A stretch of DNA of 11,557 bases, from assembly GCA_937895695.1 (NCBI GenBank), contig CALBLM010000193.1, positions 1 to 11,557 of the forward strand, written 5' to 3'. This DNA comes from an uncultured Megasphaera sp. Its GTDB lineage: Bacteria > Bacillota > Negativicutes > Veillonellales > Megasphaeraceae. The position numbers and the translations under genes are program-made. The notes beneath the pieces were generated by a model, which saw only the letters and a list, made by a program, of their open reading frames with translations, did not search any database and was not told the origin of the DNA. This document shows positions 1-6,773 of this stretch, one piece after another (within the stretch, counting starts at the first letter, position 1; each line of letters opens with the position of its first letter).

Positions 1-380
1 TGATGTACCCAAGCCGCACTCGGTCCTACAGGTCCTCCTCCAATATCTTGTGTTTCTGCAGCTATGCCTGCATGATTCAGCTGGGCAAATACTTTTGTCG
101 AACCTGCTGCATGAATACTGCAAACTAACTGTTGCAGGCCAAATAAATCCGCATCATTACCGAGAGACACCTGCTCAGGATTCGCCCGTCCCAACTTATC
201 CACATAGCTGTGTTCTACAATAATCAACCCTAAATAACCGCCCAATGCTCGTTCACTATAATACTTGCATAATGCACTAGGAATAGTTCCCTTTTCAGCC
301 ATACACCGTGCCATAGGCGGCATCACTAATCGATTGGTTAACTGCAGCGATTGAATTGAAATTGGATCTGTAATTTTCAT
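1..380 (-). CDS. NADH:flavin oxidoreductase, Old Yellow Enzyme family (5' part only)
   Basis: This gene is cut by the left window edge; 126 codons from the start are present. The protein begins MKITDPISIQSLQLTNRLVM and shows the usual start of an FMN-binding Old Yellow Enzyme TIM barrel: NRLVMPPMA at about residues 17-25, the KYYSERALGG block at about 39-48, LIIVEHSYV, and QLNHAG at about 100-105 (families usually have QL.H.GR). A GPSA segment follows near 120. Such enzymes use FMN and NAD(P)H to reduce enones, enoates or related electrophiles in the cytoplasm; the substrate cannot be told from this part. The ATG at 378-380 is preceded by a GAGGTG Shine-Dalgarno sequence about 6 nt upstream. 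It is divergent from mntP. Whether a C-terminal FeS/NADH domain, as in 2-enoate reductase, follows lies outside the window. Confidence 0.85.
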   Translation of the reverse strand, partial: MKITDPISIQSLQLTNRLVMPPMARCMAEKGTIPSALCKYYSERALGGYLGLIIVEHSYVDKLGRANPEQVSLGNDADLFGLQQLVCSIHAAGSTKVFAQLNHAGIAAETQDIGGGPVGPSAAWVH

Positions 381-416
381 ATTTTTCACCTCGTCTATAG
401 AATTATTTTCATTTAT

Positions 417-438
417 ATATGTATTGTACTATACGTAT
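417..438. promoter_or_regulatory. Imperfect palindrome, candidate operator for the oxidoreductase gene
   Basis: A 22-bp imperfect palindrome with 9 of 11 base pairs matching is centred between 427 and 428. Its core, 421-434, is GTATTGTACTATAC, symmetric except for one position in each arm. It lies 37-58 bp upstream of the oxidoreductase ATG, where a repressor or activator site would be expected, and 30 bp before the mntP -35 box. No clear -35/-10 pair for the leftward gene was found beside it. Operator function is inferred from symmetry and position only. AT-rich intergenic DNA makes chance palindromes fairly common. Confidence 0.3.
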
Positions 439-467
439 TAAAACAAAATCTACTCTGATCGGTAATA

Positions 468-496
468 TTGACAAGATAATGGTATTCTCGTATAAT
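468..496 (+). promoter_or_regulatory. Consensus sigma-70/sigma-A promoter for mntP
   Basis: A perfect -35 box, TTGACA (468-473), is separated by 17 bp from a perfect -10 box, TATAAT (491-496). The predicted transcription start is about 502-504, right before the 5' strand of the riboswitch P1 helix (506), so the leader transcript would begin with the aptamer. Such a strong promoter makes sense if control is exerted afterwards by the riboswitch rather than at initiation. Confidence 0.85.
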
Positions 497-505
497 ACAA
501 GACAA

Positions 506-604
506 TGCGTTAAGGGAGTAATCAATACATTGGATATGTATAATAGTATCGACATACTGGCGTAATCCGCCCGGTGCTATTTGAAATGATGAGACTTATG
601 GGCA
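506..604 (+). promoter_or_regulatory. yybP-ykoY family manganese riboswitch aptamer upstream of mntP
   Basis: The leader has the hallmarks of the yybP-ykoY (Mn2+) riboswitch: AAGGGAGTA at 512-520 corresponds to the conserved GGGGAGUA element, TCGACATAC at 549-557 resembles the conserved UCGUCAU-type segment, and ATGAGACTT at 589-597 matches the conserved 3' UGAGACUUU. P1 can be drawn between 506-514 (TGCGTTAAG) and 595-604 (CTTATGGGCA), with one mismatch and one bulged base. Internal hairpins are visible at 525-541 (6-bp stem ATACAT/ATGTAT) and 559-571 (GGCG/CGCC). In this family Mn2+ stabilises P1 and, in known terminator-type examples, switches genes on. The downstream gene is a manganese exporter, the classic regulon member. 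The fold was drawn by eye, not computed. Confidence 0.82.
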
Positions 605-634
605 GTCTATTGGCTGTTCATCGGTCTCTTTTTT
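591..634 (+). terminator. Intrinsic terminator of the mntP leader (riboswitch expression platform)
   Basis: GAGAC (591-595) pairs with GTCTC (624-628), and GGGCAG pairs with CTGTTC in the upper stem through C-G, A-U and G-U pairs. A run of six T follows at 629-634. The lower strand shares bases 595-604 with riboswitch helix P1, so terminator and ligand-bound aptamer cannot form together. This predicts termination at low manganese and read-through into mntP when Mn2+ holds P1. Only about 48 nt separate the T-run from the mntP start. Confidence 0.8.
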
Positions 635-682
635 ATTGTAAATTTCTCTATCTTATTTTTATGTTGAAAAGGAGCTGCTCTG

Positions 683-1240
683 ATGAATGCGGTAGAATTG
701 TTACTATTAGCCATAGGATTATCTATGGATGCCTTTGCTGTTTCTGTCTGTAAGGGGCTTTCATTAGGACGTATTAGCTGGAAACACATGTGCATTGCCG
801 GTATTTGGTTTGGCGGTTTTCAGTTTCTTATGCCTACAATTGGATATTATTTGGGAAATATTTTTACAGACATGATTTTGTCGTATAACTATTGGATTGC
901 TTTTATACTATTATCACTCATTGGTGGTAATATGATAAAAGAATCTAGAGAAACAGACGACTGTCCCGACGCCAATATGACAATTTCGGCAATGTTCGCT
1001 TTGGCAATTGCAACTAGTATTGATTCCCTAGCTGTTGGTGTTACCTTTGCATTCATGGATGTCTCTATTATTCCTGCTGCCATTTTCATTGGTTGTGTCA
1101 CATTTTTATGGTCGGCCCTCGGTATTAAAACGGGTAGTTTATTTGGATTAAAATATAAAGCAAAAGCCGAATGTATTGGCGGTTTTGTTTTAATTTTATT
1201 AGGTCTTAAAATTCTCTTAGAAGGATTGGGTATGTTATAA
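683..1240 (+). CDS. mntP: Manganese efflux pump MntP
   Basis: This 185-residue integral membrane protein is the usual length for MntP (formerly YebN, UPF0059), which exports Mn2+ across the inner membrane to relieve manganese toxicity. About six hydrophobic segments are visible in two similar halves. Each half carries the family's key acidic motif: GLSMDAFAVS with Asp16 near the N-terminus and TSIDSLAVG with Asp114 in the second half. A GG..M motif follows the third segment (GGNMI at 81-85) before a short polar loop. The ATG at 683 has an AAGGAG ribosome site (668-673) about 9 nt upstream. The gene appears monocistronic: its own promoter and manganese riboswitch precede it, and a hairpin terminator follows 15 bp after the stop. 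Regulatory logic and product agree, so confidence is high. Confidence 0.96.
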   Translation: MNAVELLLLAIGLSMDAFAVSVCKGLSLGRISWKHMCIAGIWFGGFQFLMPTIGYYLGNIFTDMILSYNYWIAFILLSLIGGNMIKESRETDDCPDANMTISAMFALAIATSIDSLAVGVTFAFMDVSIIPAAIFIGCVTFLWSALGIKTGSLFGLKYKAKAECIGGFVLILLGLKILLEGLGML

Positions 1241-1255
1241 TACGATACACATAAA

Positions 1256-1294
1256 AAATGGAGCATCTATGGTCTATATCAAGATGCTCCATTT
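1256..1294. terminator. Bidirectional intrinsic terminator between mntP and the minus-strand cluster
   Basis: A perfect 13-bp stem (AAATGGAGCATCT at 1256-1268 with its complement at 1282-1294) encloses a 13-nt loop. Read on the minus strand, the stem is followed by a T-run (complement of the A-run 1253-1258), giving a strong terminator 5 bp past the stop of the last cluster gene. Read on the plus strand, the tail after the stem is only TTTGTATA-like, so it should stop mntP transcripts less efficiently. It sits between convergent genes, as expected. Confidence 0.85.
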
Positions 1295-1299
1295 GTATA

Positions 1300-1572
1300 T
1301 TACATATTATTTTTTTCAACGATTTCTGCTTTAAAGACGTTAATAACATCTGCATCAGGACAACAAAAGGTTGCAACACCTTCTGGCTGTCCCGGTATGT
1401 TGCCGCCGTACCGCAAAATATCAACATACGGAAAAGCGACATGCATTGCCATCGGACATAGTTTACCTCTATCCGTGTCAAAATCAAATGTATCTCCCAC
1501 CTGATGACCATGATGGCAATTACATGATCCTATTTTTTTGATTAATGTCAACGTAATCTTCGGTCTTGCCAT
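1300..1572 (-). CDS. Small Cys-rich TIGR04076-like protein, function unknown
   Basis: This 90-residue protein resembles the uncharacterised TIGR04076 family: a short beta strand (KITLTLIKK), then a C..GH.VGD.F-like block (Cys17, Cys19, His20, His21, His23, Gly26, Asp27, Phe29), RGKLCPMA with Cys39, an ILRYGG motif near 52-57, and a late CCPD motif (Cys70, Cys71). There is no signal peptide or membrane segment, so it is probably cytoplasmic. Cys and His placement suggests metal or cofactor binding, but no reaction is known to me. Its ATG lies 2 nt after the tatD stop, and its AGGAG ribosome site is inside the last codons of tatD, so it is almost certainly co-transcribed and translationally coupled. 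It is the final gene before the terminator. The family call is from memory of the motif pattern. Confidence 0.8.
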   Translation of the reverse strand: MARPKITLTLIKKIGSCNCHHGHQVGDTFDFDTDRGKLCPMAMHVAFPYVDILRYGGNIPGQPEGVATFCCPDADVINVFKAEIVEKNNM

Positions 1573-1574
1573 AC

Positions 1575-2348
1575 TTATTCTCCTGTGATACCAAAAATTC
1601 GCTTGCCATTTTCCATCGTAATCCGCTGTACATCGGCTACCTCCATGTTGCGAAGGCGAGCAATTTCTGCTGCTACGTACTGTACATATGCTGGTTCGTT
1701 ACGTTTACCTCGATACGGCGGTGGTGTCAAATAAGGACAGTCTGTTTCGATCAGTATTCTATCCATCGGAAGCTCACTGACAATTCGTTTGAGTTTTTTA
1801 GATTTAGGAAATACCATCGTTCCCGTAAAGCCAATATAAAAACCCATTTTTATAAGCTCTTCTGCCATTTCCAAGCTGCCGGAATAACAATGAAATACAC
1901 CGCGGATTCCCTTGCCGTATTGCCGCAGAATATCCAGCGTGTCACCGTGGGCTTCTCTATCATGAATATCAATTGGCACATCTAATTCAACAGCCATCTG
2001 TACTTGTTTGATAAATACGTCTTGCTGAATTTCATGCGACGGTTCAGGCCAGTGATAGTCTAATCCGACTTCACCAATAGCTACGACTTTGGGTTCATGT
2101 AAAACCCACTGCCGAATCTGTTCAAATCCTTCCGGCGTTGCCGAAGCGGCTTCTTCCGGATGAATGCCGACAGCCGCATAAATCTGTTTGTATTGATGGG
2201 TCATGGCAACAGATTCTGCCGACGTTTTGATGTCCGTACCGGGACACATCATATACGTTAGACCTGTTTCAAACGCCCGCTGCAGCATGTCTTGTCTATC
2301 TTCTGCATAGGCTTCATCGTTAACATGGCAATGCGTATCAAATAACAT
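1575..2348 (-). CDS. tatD: TatD family metal-dependent hydrolase (DNase)
   Basis: This 257-residue protein has the amidohydrolase-type TIM barrel of TatD/YabD with the full metal-ligand set: DTHCH (His6, His8), GEVGLDYHW (Glu93), PIDIHDR (His129), FHCYSG (His153) and ETDCPYLTP (Asp203). Family members are cytoplasmic, Mg2+/Mn2+-dependent nucleases reported to act as 3'-5' exonucleases or endonucleases in DNA repair or RNA turnover; the cellular role here is not shown by sequence. Length is typical. The ATG overlaps the metG stop codon by one base (TAATG), a classic coupling arrangement, and a GGAAG-like ribosome site lies within the end of metG, somewhat far at about 12 nt. The metG-tatD order matches metS-yabD of Bacillus. 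Confidence 0.95.
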   Translation of the reverse strand: MLFDTHCHVNDEAYAEDRQDMLQRAFETGLTYMMCPGTDIKTSAESVAMTHQYKQIYAAVGIHPEEAASATPEGFEQIRQWVLHEPKVVAIGEVGLDYHWPEPSHEIQQDVFIKQVQMAVELDVPIDIHDREAHGDTLDILRQYGKGIRGVFHCYSGSLEMAEELIKMGFYIGFTGTMVFPKSKKLKRIVSELPMDRILIETDCPYLTPPPYRGKRNEPAYVQYVAAEIARLRNMEVADVQRITMENGKRIFGITGE

Positions 2349-4285
2349 TATCGTACCCGGCTTCCTGCAGGCATACCATCTGCACTAACAACTTTCAACG
2401 TGTCTGCGCCATCCAAAGCGGCCAAAATCATGCCGTTTGATTCTACACCACAGAGTTTAACCGGTTTGAGATTCGTAACGACAACCACACAATGGCCAAT
2501 TAATTCATCAGGCGCATAATGTTGTGATATACCGCTAACAATTTGGCGCGTTTCTGTCCCCAAATCAATCTGGAATTTTAATAATTTCTTGGCTTTTGGA
2601 ATTTTTTCACAAGAAATAACTTTTCCTACACGCAAATCGCATTTCGCGAAATCATCAATCGTGATTTCCGGTTTTGTCGGTTCCTTTGCTGCTGGGCAAG
2701 CTGAGGCTTCTTTCTTTTCTTCTTCACTATCAGCAATTTCTTCTTCCAAATCATACCGTGGGAAAAGGGCATTTCCTTTGCATACTTTTGTAGCTGCCGG
2801 ATACTTGCCCCATACTTGTGCATCTGCCAGATTTGCTCCTGCAAAGTCACCCAGTCCGAGCTGTTTCCACATTTCTGCGGCACTGACAGGGATAAATGGA
2901 CTAACCAAGGTTGCGATAATACGCATAGATTCGAGCAAATTGTACAATACAGTCTGCAGCCGTTCTTTCTGTGCATCGTCTTTGGCTAATACCCAAGGCG
3001 TTGTTTCATCAATATATTTATTGCTGCGGCGAATCAGAGCCCAAACGTCATTGATAGCATCATTAATCTTCATAGTATCCATGTAGGCTTCAAAATCTTT
3101 TGCTGTTTTTACTGCACAGTCAGCCAAATCATCATCAACGGCTTCTTTTACGGTCGGACCAGCTGCTATGCCGCCTTCATATTTTTCTACCATGGCTAAC
3201 GTACGCTGCAGTAGATTTCCCAAGTCATTGGCTAAATCAGAGTTAATGCGTTTAATAAATGAAGGCAAGGAGAAATTACCATCTTGACCCAATCGTACTT
3301 CTTTTAAAAGATAATACCGGAGCGCATCAGCACCATATCGATCAATCAAAGGAATCGGATCTACTACGTTGCCAAGGGATTTACTCATTTTTGTGCCATC
3401 TACAATCAACCAACCGTGTCCAAAAACTTTTTTTGGTAACGGAAGACCGCAGCTCATCAGCATAATCGGCCAAATAATCGTATGAAAACGAACAATTTCC
3501 TTACCCACTAGATGCAAATCTGCAGGCCAGAATTTTTTGAATTTTTCCGGATCATCAACATAACCGGCTGCCGTCAAATAGTTTGCTAATGCGTCGAACC
3601 ATACATAAACAACATGTTTGGGATCCCAAGGCACTTTAATGCCCCAATCAAAAGATGTACGAGAAACGCACAAATCTTCCAAACCGCTTTTAACAAACGA
3701 AATCATTTCATTACGCCGTGATTCTGGTTGAATGAAATCAGGATTTTCTTCAATAAATTTGAGCCAGCGATCAGCGTATTTATTCATTTTTAAGAAATAT
3801 GCTTCTTCTTTGACCAGTTCCAACGGACGACCGCAGTCTGGGCAAATATGCTTACCTTCAGGCAGTTTATTTTCCGGCCAGAACGATTCACAAGGCGTAC
3901 AATACCAGCCTTTATATTCGCCCTTATAAATATCGCCGTTATCATAGGAAATCTGCATCAATTTCTGTACTACTTTTTCGTGCCGCGGCTGGGTTGTACG
4001 AATAAAATCATCGTTGGAAATATTCAATTTTTTCCAAAGCTGCTGGAAAAGAGCTACAATTTCATCAACATATTCAATCGGTGTTACACCTTTTGCTTCA
4101 GCAGCACGCTGAATTTTCTGTCCGTGTTCATCAGAGCCGGTCAAGAAAAATACATCATCACCGCGCAGACGATGAAAACGAGCCAATGAATCGGCTATGG
4201 TAGTGCAATATGTGTGCCCGATGTGAAGTTTGGCACTTGGATAATAAATTGGGGTCGTAATGTAATACTTTTTCTTTTCAGACAT
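2348..4285 (-). CDS. metG: Methionyl-tRNA synthetase with C-terminal tRNA-binding domain
   Basis: MetRS charges tRNA-Met with methionine using ATP in the cytoplasm, for both initiation and elongation. The 645-residue protein has the class I signature HIGH at 21-24 and KMSKS at 299-303. A four-Cys zinc knuckle sits in the connective peptide (Cys129, Cys132, Cys148, Cys151), the form with one knuckle. An anticodon-binding helical domain follows (about 350-510), then a Glu/Lys-rich linker, and finally an EMAPII/Trbp111-like OB-fold tRNA-binding domain (about 545-645, beginning ITIDDFAKCDLRVGKV and containing SNGMILAA). Appended dimerising domains of this kind are common in bacterial MetRS. The ATG has an AGGAGG ribosome site about 8 nt upstream. 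The gap to rsmI is 33 nt and holds a small hairpin; the 3' end overlaps tatD by one base. No T-box leader was seen. Confidence 0.98.
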   Translation of the reverse strand: MSEKKKYYITTPIYYPSAKLHIGHTYCTTIADSLARFHRLRGDDVFFLTGSDEHGQKIQRAAEAKGVTPIEYVDEIVALFQQLWKKLNISNDDFIRTTQPRHEKVVQKLMQISYDNGDIYKGEYKGWYCTPCESFWPENKLPEGKHICPDCGRPLELVKEEAYFLKMNKYADRWLKFIEENPDFIQPESRRNEMISFVKSGLEDLCVSRTSFDWGIKVPWDPKHVVYVWFDALANYLTAAGYVDDPEKFKKFWPADLHLVGKEIVRFHTIIWPIMLMSCGLPLPKKVFGHGWLIVDGTKMSKSLGNVVDPIPLIDRYGADALRYYLLKEVRLGQDGNFSLPSFIKRINSDLANDLGNLLQRTLAMVEKYEGGIAAGPTVKEAVDDDLADCAVKTAKDFEAYMDTMKINDAINDVWALIRRSNKYIDETTPWVLAKDDAQKERLQTVLYNLLESMRIIATLVSPFIPVSAAEMWKQLGLGDFAGANLADAQVWGKYPAATKVCKGNALFPRYDLEEEIADSEEEKKEASACPAAKEPTKPEITIDDFAKCDLRVGKVISCEKIPKAKKLLKFQIDLGTETRQIVSGISQHYAPDELIGHCVVVVTNLKPVKLCGVESNGMILAALDGADTLKVVSADGMPAGSRVR

Positions 4286-4300
4286 GTGATTTCCTCCTAT

Positions 4301-4318
4301 ACCGGCAAATGAGCCGGT
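4301..4318 (-). other. Small stem-loop between rsmI and metG
   Basis: A perfect 6-bp GC-rich stem (ACCGGC/GCCGGT) with a 6-nt loop lies directly after the rsmI stop codon and just before the metG ribosome site. On the minus strand no T-run follows; the next bases are the metG AGGAGG region. It is therefore unlikely to be an intrinsic terminator. It could slow ribosomes or RNases, set a processing site, or mean nothing. Function is not supported beyond the symmetry. Confidence 0.4.
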
Positions 4319-5167
4319 TTATGATAACGTGAGCGCAGCCTGATACACACTGCGTTTGGACACACCGCATCGTCTAGCGACCATGCGTATTGCCTCTTTT
4401 TTATCTACGCCCTGAGCCATCAGTTCCTGCACCAGGGACGCATAATCCACATTGCTGTCGGCAGCAACTGGTTCTTCCGGTGCTGCTCCTGCAACAAGAA
4501 TAACAAATTCGCCGCGCGTACCTTGAGCCGCCAATTCATCTTGCAGCTGACTCAGCGTACCGCGCATATATTGTTCATATTTTTTCGTCAATTCTCGGCA
4601 AAGGACAGCTTGTCTATTACCAAGAACTGTCGCAATTTCGGTCAGCACACTGCGAATACGATGAGGGGCTTCATAAAAAATAAGCGTTCCTTCATATTGC
4701 TTAATGCTTTCTAATACAGGAAGCCGGTGTTTCTGCGTTTTAGGTAAAAACCCAATAAAAGTAAACCGAGTGGTATCCATCCCCGAAGCAATGAGTCCCG
4801 TAAGGCCTGCATTAGGGCCCGGTAAAGGTACAACGGGAACCCCTGCTTCAATCGCCAGCCGAACTAAATCACTACCAGGATCGCAAATCGCCGGCATGCC
4901 AGCATCACTGACCAGAGCCAGCATCATGCCTTCCTGTAATTTTCGAATCAACAATGAGCCTTTTTCCTGCTTATTATGTTCATGATAGCTCGTAAGGGGC
5001 GTATCAATATCATATGCTGACAACAACTGTTTGGTATGACGTGTATCTTCTGCCGCAATCATATCTGCTTCCCGCAGACACCGTACAGTTCGATACGTAA
5101 TATCTTCTAAATTTCCAATCGGTGTTGCACATAAGTATAAGGTTCCTTTTTGAAATACTTCTGCCAT
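4319..5167 (-). CDS. rsmI: 16S rRNA (cytidine1402-2'-O)-methyltransferase RsmI
   Basis: RsmI uses S-adenosylmethionine to 2'-O-methylate C1402 in the decoding centre of 16S rRNA, tuning initiation and fidelity. The 282-residue protein carries the tetrapyrrole-methylase-like fold motifs: CATPIGNLEDIT (13-24), AEDTRHTKQLL (39-49), VSDAGMPAICDPG (86-98), PLPGPNA (114-120), FIGFLP and FYEAPHR. After the catalytic domain comes an Ala/Glu-rich linker and the usual C-terminal helix-turn-helix-like tail (KEAIRMVARRCGVSKRSVYQ). It is the length of B. subtilis YabC. The ATG has AAGGAG about 6 nt upstream. It lies 39 nt after trmN6 and 33 nt before metG in the same orientation, so probably in the same operon. 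Unlike Bacillus, no yazA gene precedes it and no abrB follows. Confidence 0.97.
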   Translation of the reverse strand: MAEVFQKGTLYLCATPIGNLEDITYRTVRCLREADMIAAEDTRHTKQLLSAYDIDTPLTSYHEHNKQEKGSLLIRKLQEGMMLALVSDAGMPAICDPGSDLVRLAIEAGVPVVPLPGPNAGLTGLIASGMDTTRFTFIGFLPKTQKHRLPVLESIKQYEGTLIFYEAPHRIRSVLTEIATVLGNRQAVLCRELTKKYEQYMRGTLSQLQDELAAQGTRGEFVILVAGAAPEEPVAADSNVDYASLVQELMAQGVDKKEAIRMVARRCGVSKRSVYQAALTLS

Positions 5168-5206
5168 GATGTACTCCTTACAAGTTTTTCTATAAAAATC
5201 TATATT

Positions 5207-5941
5207 TTATATTTTTCCATACAACTGCAGCACAGTTTGGCTATATGAGCCATCTTCATTGTGAACAATACACGGTGGAAGAATTTCCATACCCGTATTG
5301 CCGCCGCGAATTCCTTCGACTAAAAATAATTTGGCTTTTTTATCCGGACGGCCATGAATCATTTGTATACATTTCGGTTCAATCCCATGCATCCGCATGG
5401 CTTCCAATATATCGGTCAACCGTTCTGTAATATGGACCATGCGGAAGCGGCCATGAAACTTCAGTGCATAGGCTGCTGCTTTCAAAACCTCATCAAGTGT
5501 AGCCGTTTCTTCATGCCTAGCACGTCGGATACCATCGACATGGCTATATGCACCACGACTTTTTTCCCGATACGGAGGATTGACATAGACAGCATCATAC
5601 GCACCGCTGGCCGCCCACGTTTTGATATGACAATAATCTTCTTCCAAAATAGTAATATGATCTTCTTTACGATTCAGTACGACATTCCGCCGTGCAATAT
5701 CTGCCATAACAGAATTGAGCTCAACGCCTGTAATTTGTCTGGCACCGCGCGCCGTTAAAATCAAAGGAATTGCAGCTGTTCCTGTTCCTAAATCCAATGC
5801 CGGCCCATGAGGTACACTGCCAAAATGCGCCAACAATATCGTGTCCAAGGAAAAACAGAATTGGTCATCGCGCTGAATGATCTTCATGCCATCTAAAATT
5901 AAATCATCGAGCCGTTCATGCTCGCGCAATTTATCCTTCAT
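5207..5941 (-). CDS. trmN6: tRNA1(Val) adenine-N6-methyltransferase-like protein (TrmN6/YabB family)
   Basis: This is a class I SAM-dependent methyltransferase of the TrmN6 (YfiC/YabB) family, which makes N6-methyladenosine at position 37 of tRNA1(Val) in E. coli. With the start used here it has 244 residues, close to the family norm. The N-terminus LREHERLDDL...GMKIIQ matches the family's ERLD-L--KIIQ opening. SAM-binding motif I is DLGTGTAAIP (50-59), followed by the acidic GVELN strand end. The catalytic N6-adenine motif NPPY is at 121-124. I chose the ATG at 5939-5941, which overlaps the ricT stop region by 11 nt, because it gives the usual N-terminus. An upstream in-frame ATG at 5974 (255 residues) would overlap ricT by 44 nt. 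Neither has a good ribosome site, so translational coupling to ricT is likely. Confidence 0.88.
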   Translation of the reverse strand: MKDKLREHERLDDLILDGMKIIQRDDQFCFSLDTILLAHFGSVPHGPALDLGTGTAAIPLILTARGARQITGVELNSVMADIARRNVVLNRKEDHITILEEDYCHIKTWAASGAYDAVYVNPPYREKSRGAYSHVDGIRRARHEETATLDEVLKAAAYALKFHGRFRMVHITERLTDILEAMRMHGIEPKCIQMIHGRPDKKAKLFLVEGIRGGNTGMEILPPCIVHNEDGSYSQTVLQLYGKI

Positions 5942-6773
5942 GTTCTGTTTCAGCCACATCCGACCATGGTACATTCACATTATGGCCTGATTCTAATTGT
6001 ACTTTTACCGTATGATCTTTCATATGCACGCGAAGTACCGTACCAACGCCTTCATCAGTAATAACCCGTTTGCCAACTACCGGCGGTTTTTGCTGTTCGC
6101 ATTTTTGTTGACAATTTTGGCACTTCAATTCTCCTGATGTATACAACGAGTTTTCATACCGCAAACAACACATGAGACGGCCACAAATACCGGAAATCTT
6201 CGTTGGATTGAGAGACATGCCTTGTCCCTTAGCCATGCGAATAGATACGGGCTTAAAATCCCCTAAAAAAGTGGCACAGCATAATGGACGTCCGCAGCAG
6301 CCAATGCCGCCAACCATTTTTGCTTCATCACGAAGCCCGATTTGCCGCAATTCGATACGCGTCCGAAATACAGCCGCTAAATCACGAACTAATTCCCGAA
6401 AATCAATTCTGCCATCTGCTGTAAAGAAGAAAATGATTTTGCCCATATCGAACGTATAATCAACGTCAATCAGCTTCATCGGCAGTTTATGTTTCGCAAT
6501 TTTTTCCAAACATATGTCAAATGCTTTCTTTTCTCGTTCTTTATTTTTTTCTACTTGCCGTAAATCTTTTGTTGTTGCCTTGCGAATAATGGGTTTTAAT
6601 GGCTGTACCACATCAGCAGAATCTACGCTGCGCGGCGCAATAACAACAGAACCATATTCCATTCCTCGAGCAGTTTCTACGATAACTCCATCGTTCAGCT
6701 GCAACGGTATTTCCGCAGGATCAAAGTAATATATTTTACCAGCAGGTTTAAATCGTACACCTACAACTATCAA
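5931..6773 (-). CDS. ricT: RicT/YaaT, PSP1-domain RNA-processing factor
   Basis: This 280-residue PSP1-domain protein matches RicT (YaaT), which in B. subtilis forms the FeS-containing RicA-RicF-RicT complex (Y-complex) that directs RNase Y in mRNA maturation and was first tied to sporulation and biofilm control. The conserved core is clear: GGIGCCGRPLCCATFLGDF (Cys159, 160, 165, 166), the SLNPTKISGICGRLMCC stretch (Cys197, 202, 203) and RYEN. Unusually, a further Cys cluster, C218-x2-C221-x3-C225, follows before a KOW-like beta segment (VGKRVITDEGVGTVLRVH). The start is TTG (6771-6773), directly adjacent to the holB TAG, with AAGGAGG 7 nt upstream. The 3' end overlaps trmN6. RicA and RicF partners are not in the window. 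Confidence 0.95.
   Translation of the reverse strand: MIVVGVRFKPAGKIYYFDPAEIPLQLNDGVIVETARGMEYGSVVIAPRSVDSADVVQPLKPIIRKATTKDLRQVEKNKEREKKAFDICLEKIAKHKLPMKLIDVDYTFDMGKIIFFFTADGRIDFRELVRDLAAVFRTRIELRQIGLRDEAKMVGGIGCCGRPLCCATFLGDFKPVSIRMAKGQGMSLNPTKISGICGRLMCCLRYENSLYTSGELKCQNCQQKCEQQKPPVVGKRVITDEGVGTVLRVHMKDHTVKVQLESGHNVNVPWSDVAETEHEG

Noticed and set aside
889..1266. Open frame antisense to mntP
   Set aside because: It overlaps a well-supported mntP and shows no recognisable domain or ribosome site.
1206..1511. Minus-strand open frame of 101 codons overlapping the small Cys-rich gene
   Set aside because: It runs through the bidirectional terminator and into the mntP 3' end, has no ribosome site, and lies in another frame of a gene with clear family motifs, coupled start and good ribosome site.
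2589..3086. Plus-strand 165-codon open frame opposite metG
   Set aside because: It is a reverse-strand shadow of MetRS coding sequence with a low-complexity Ser/Ala/Phe-rich translation and no promoter or ribosome site.
4286..4318. T-box or S-box type leader in front of metG
   Set aside because: The gap is only 33 nt and holds one small hairpin; no specifier loop, T-box sequence or SAM aptamer can fit.
4301..4318. Intrinsic terminator after rsmI
   Set aside because: The stem is only 6 bp and no T-run follows on the minus strand.
5942..5974. Longer N-terminus for TrmN6 starting at 5974
   Set aside because: It adds 11 residues not typical of the family and enlarges the overlap with ricT to 44 nt without a ribosome site. 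It is kept as an alternative in the gene entry.
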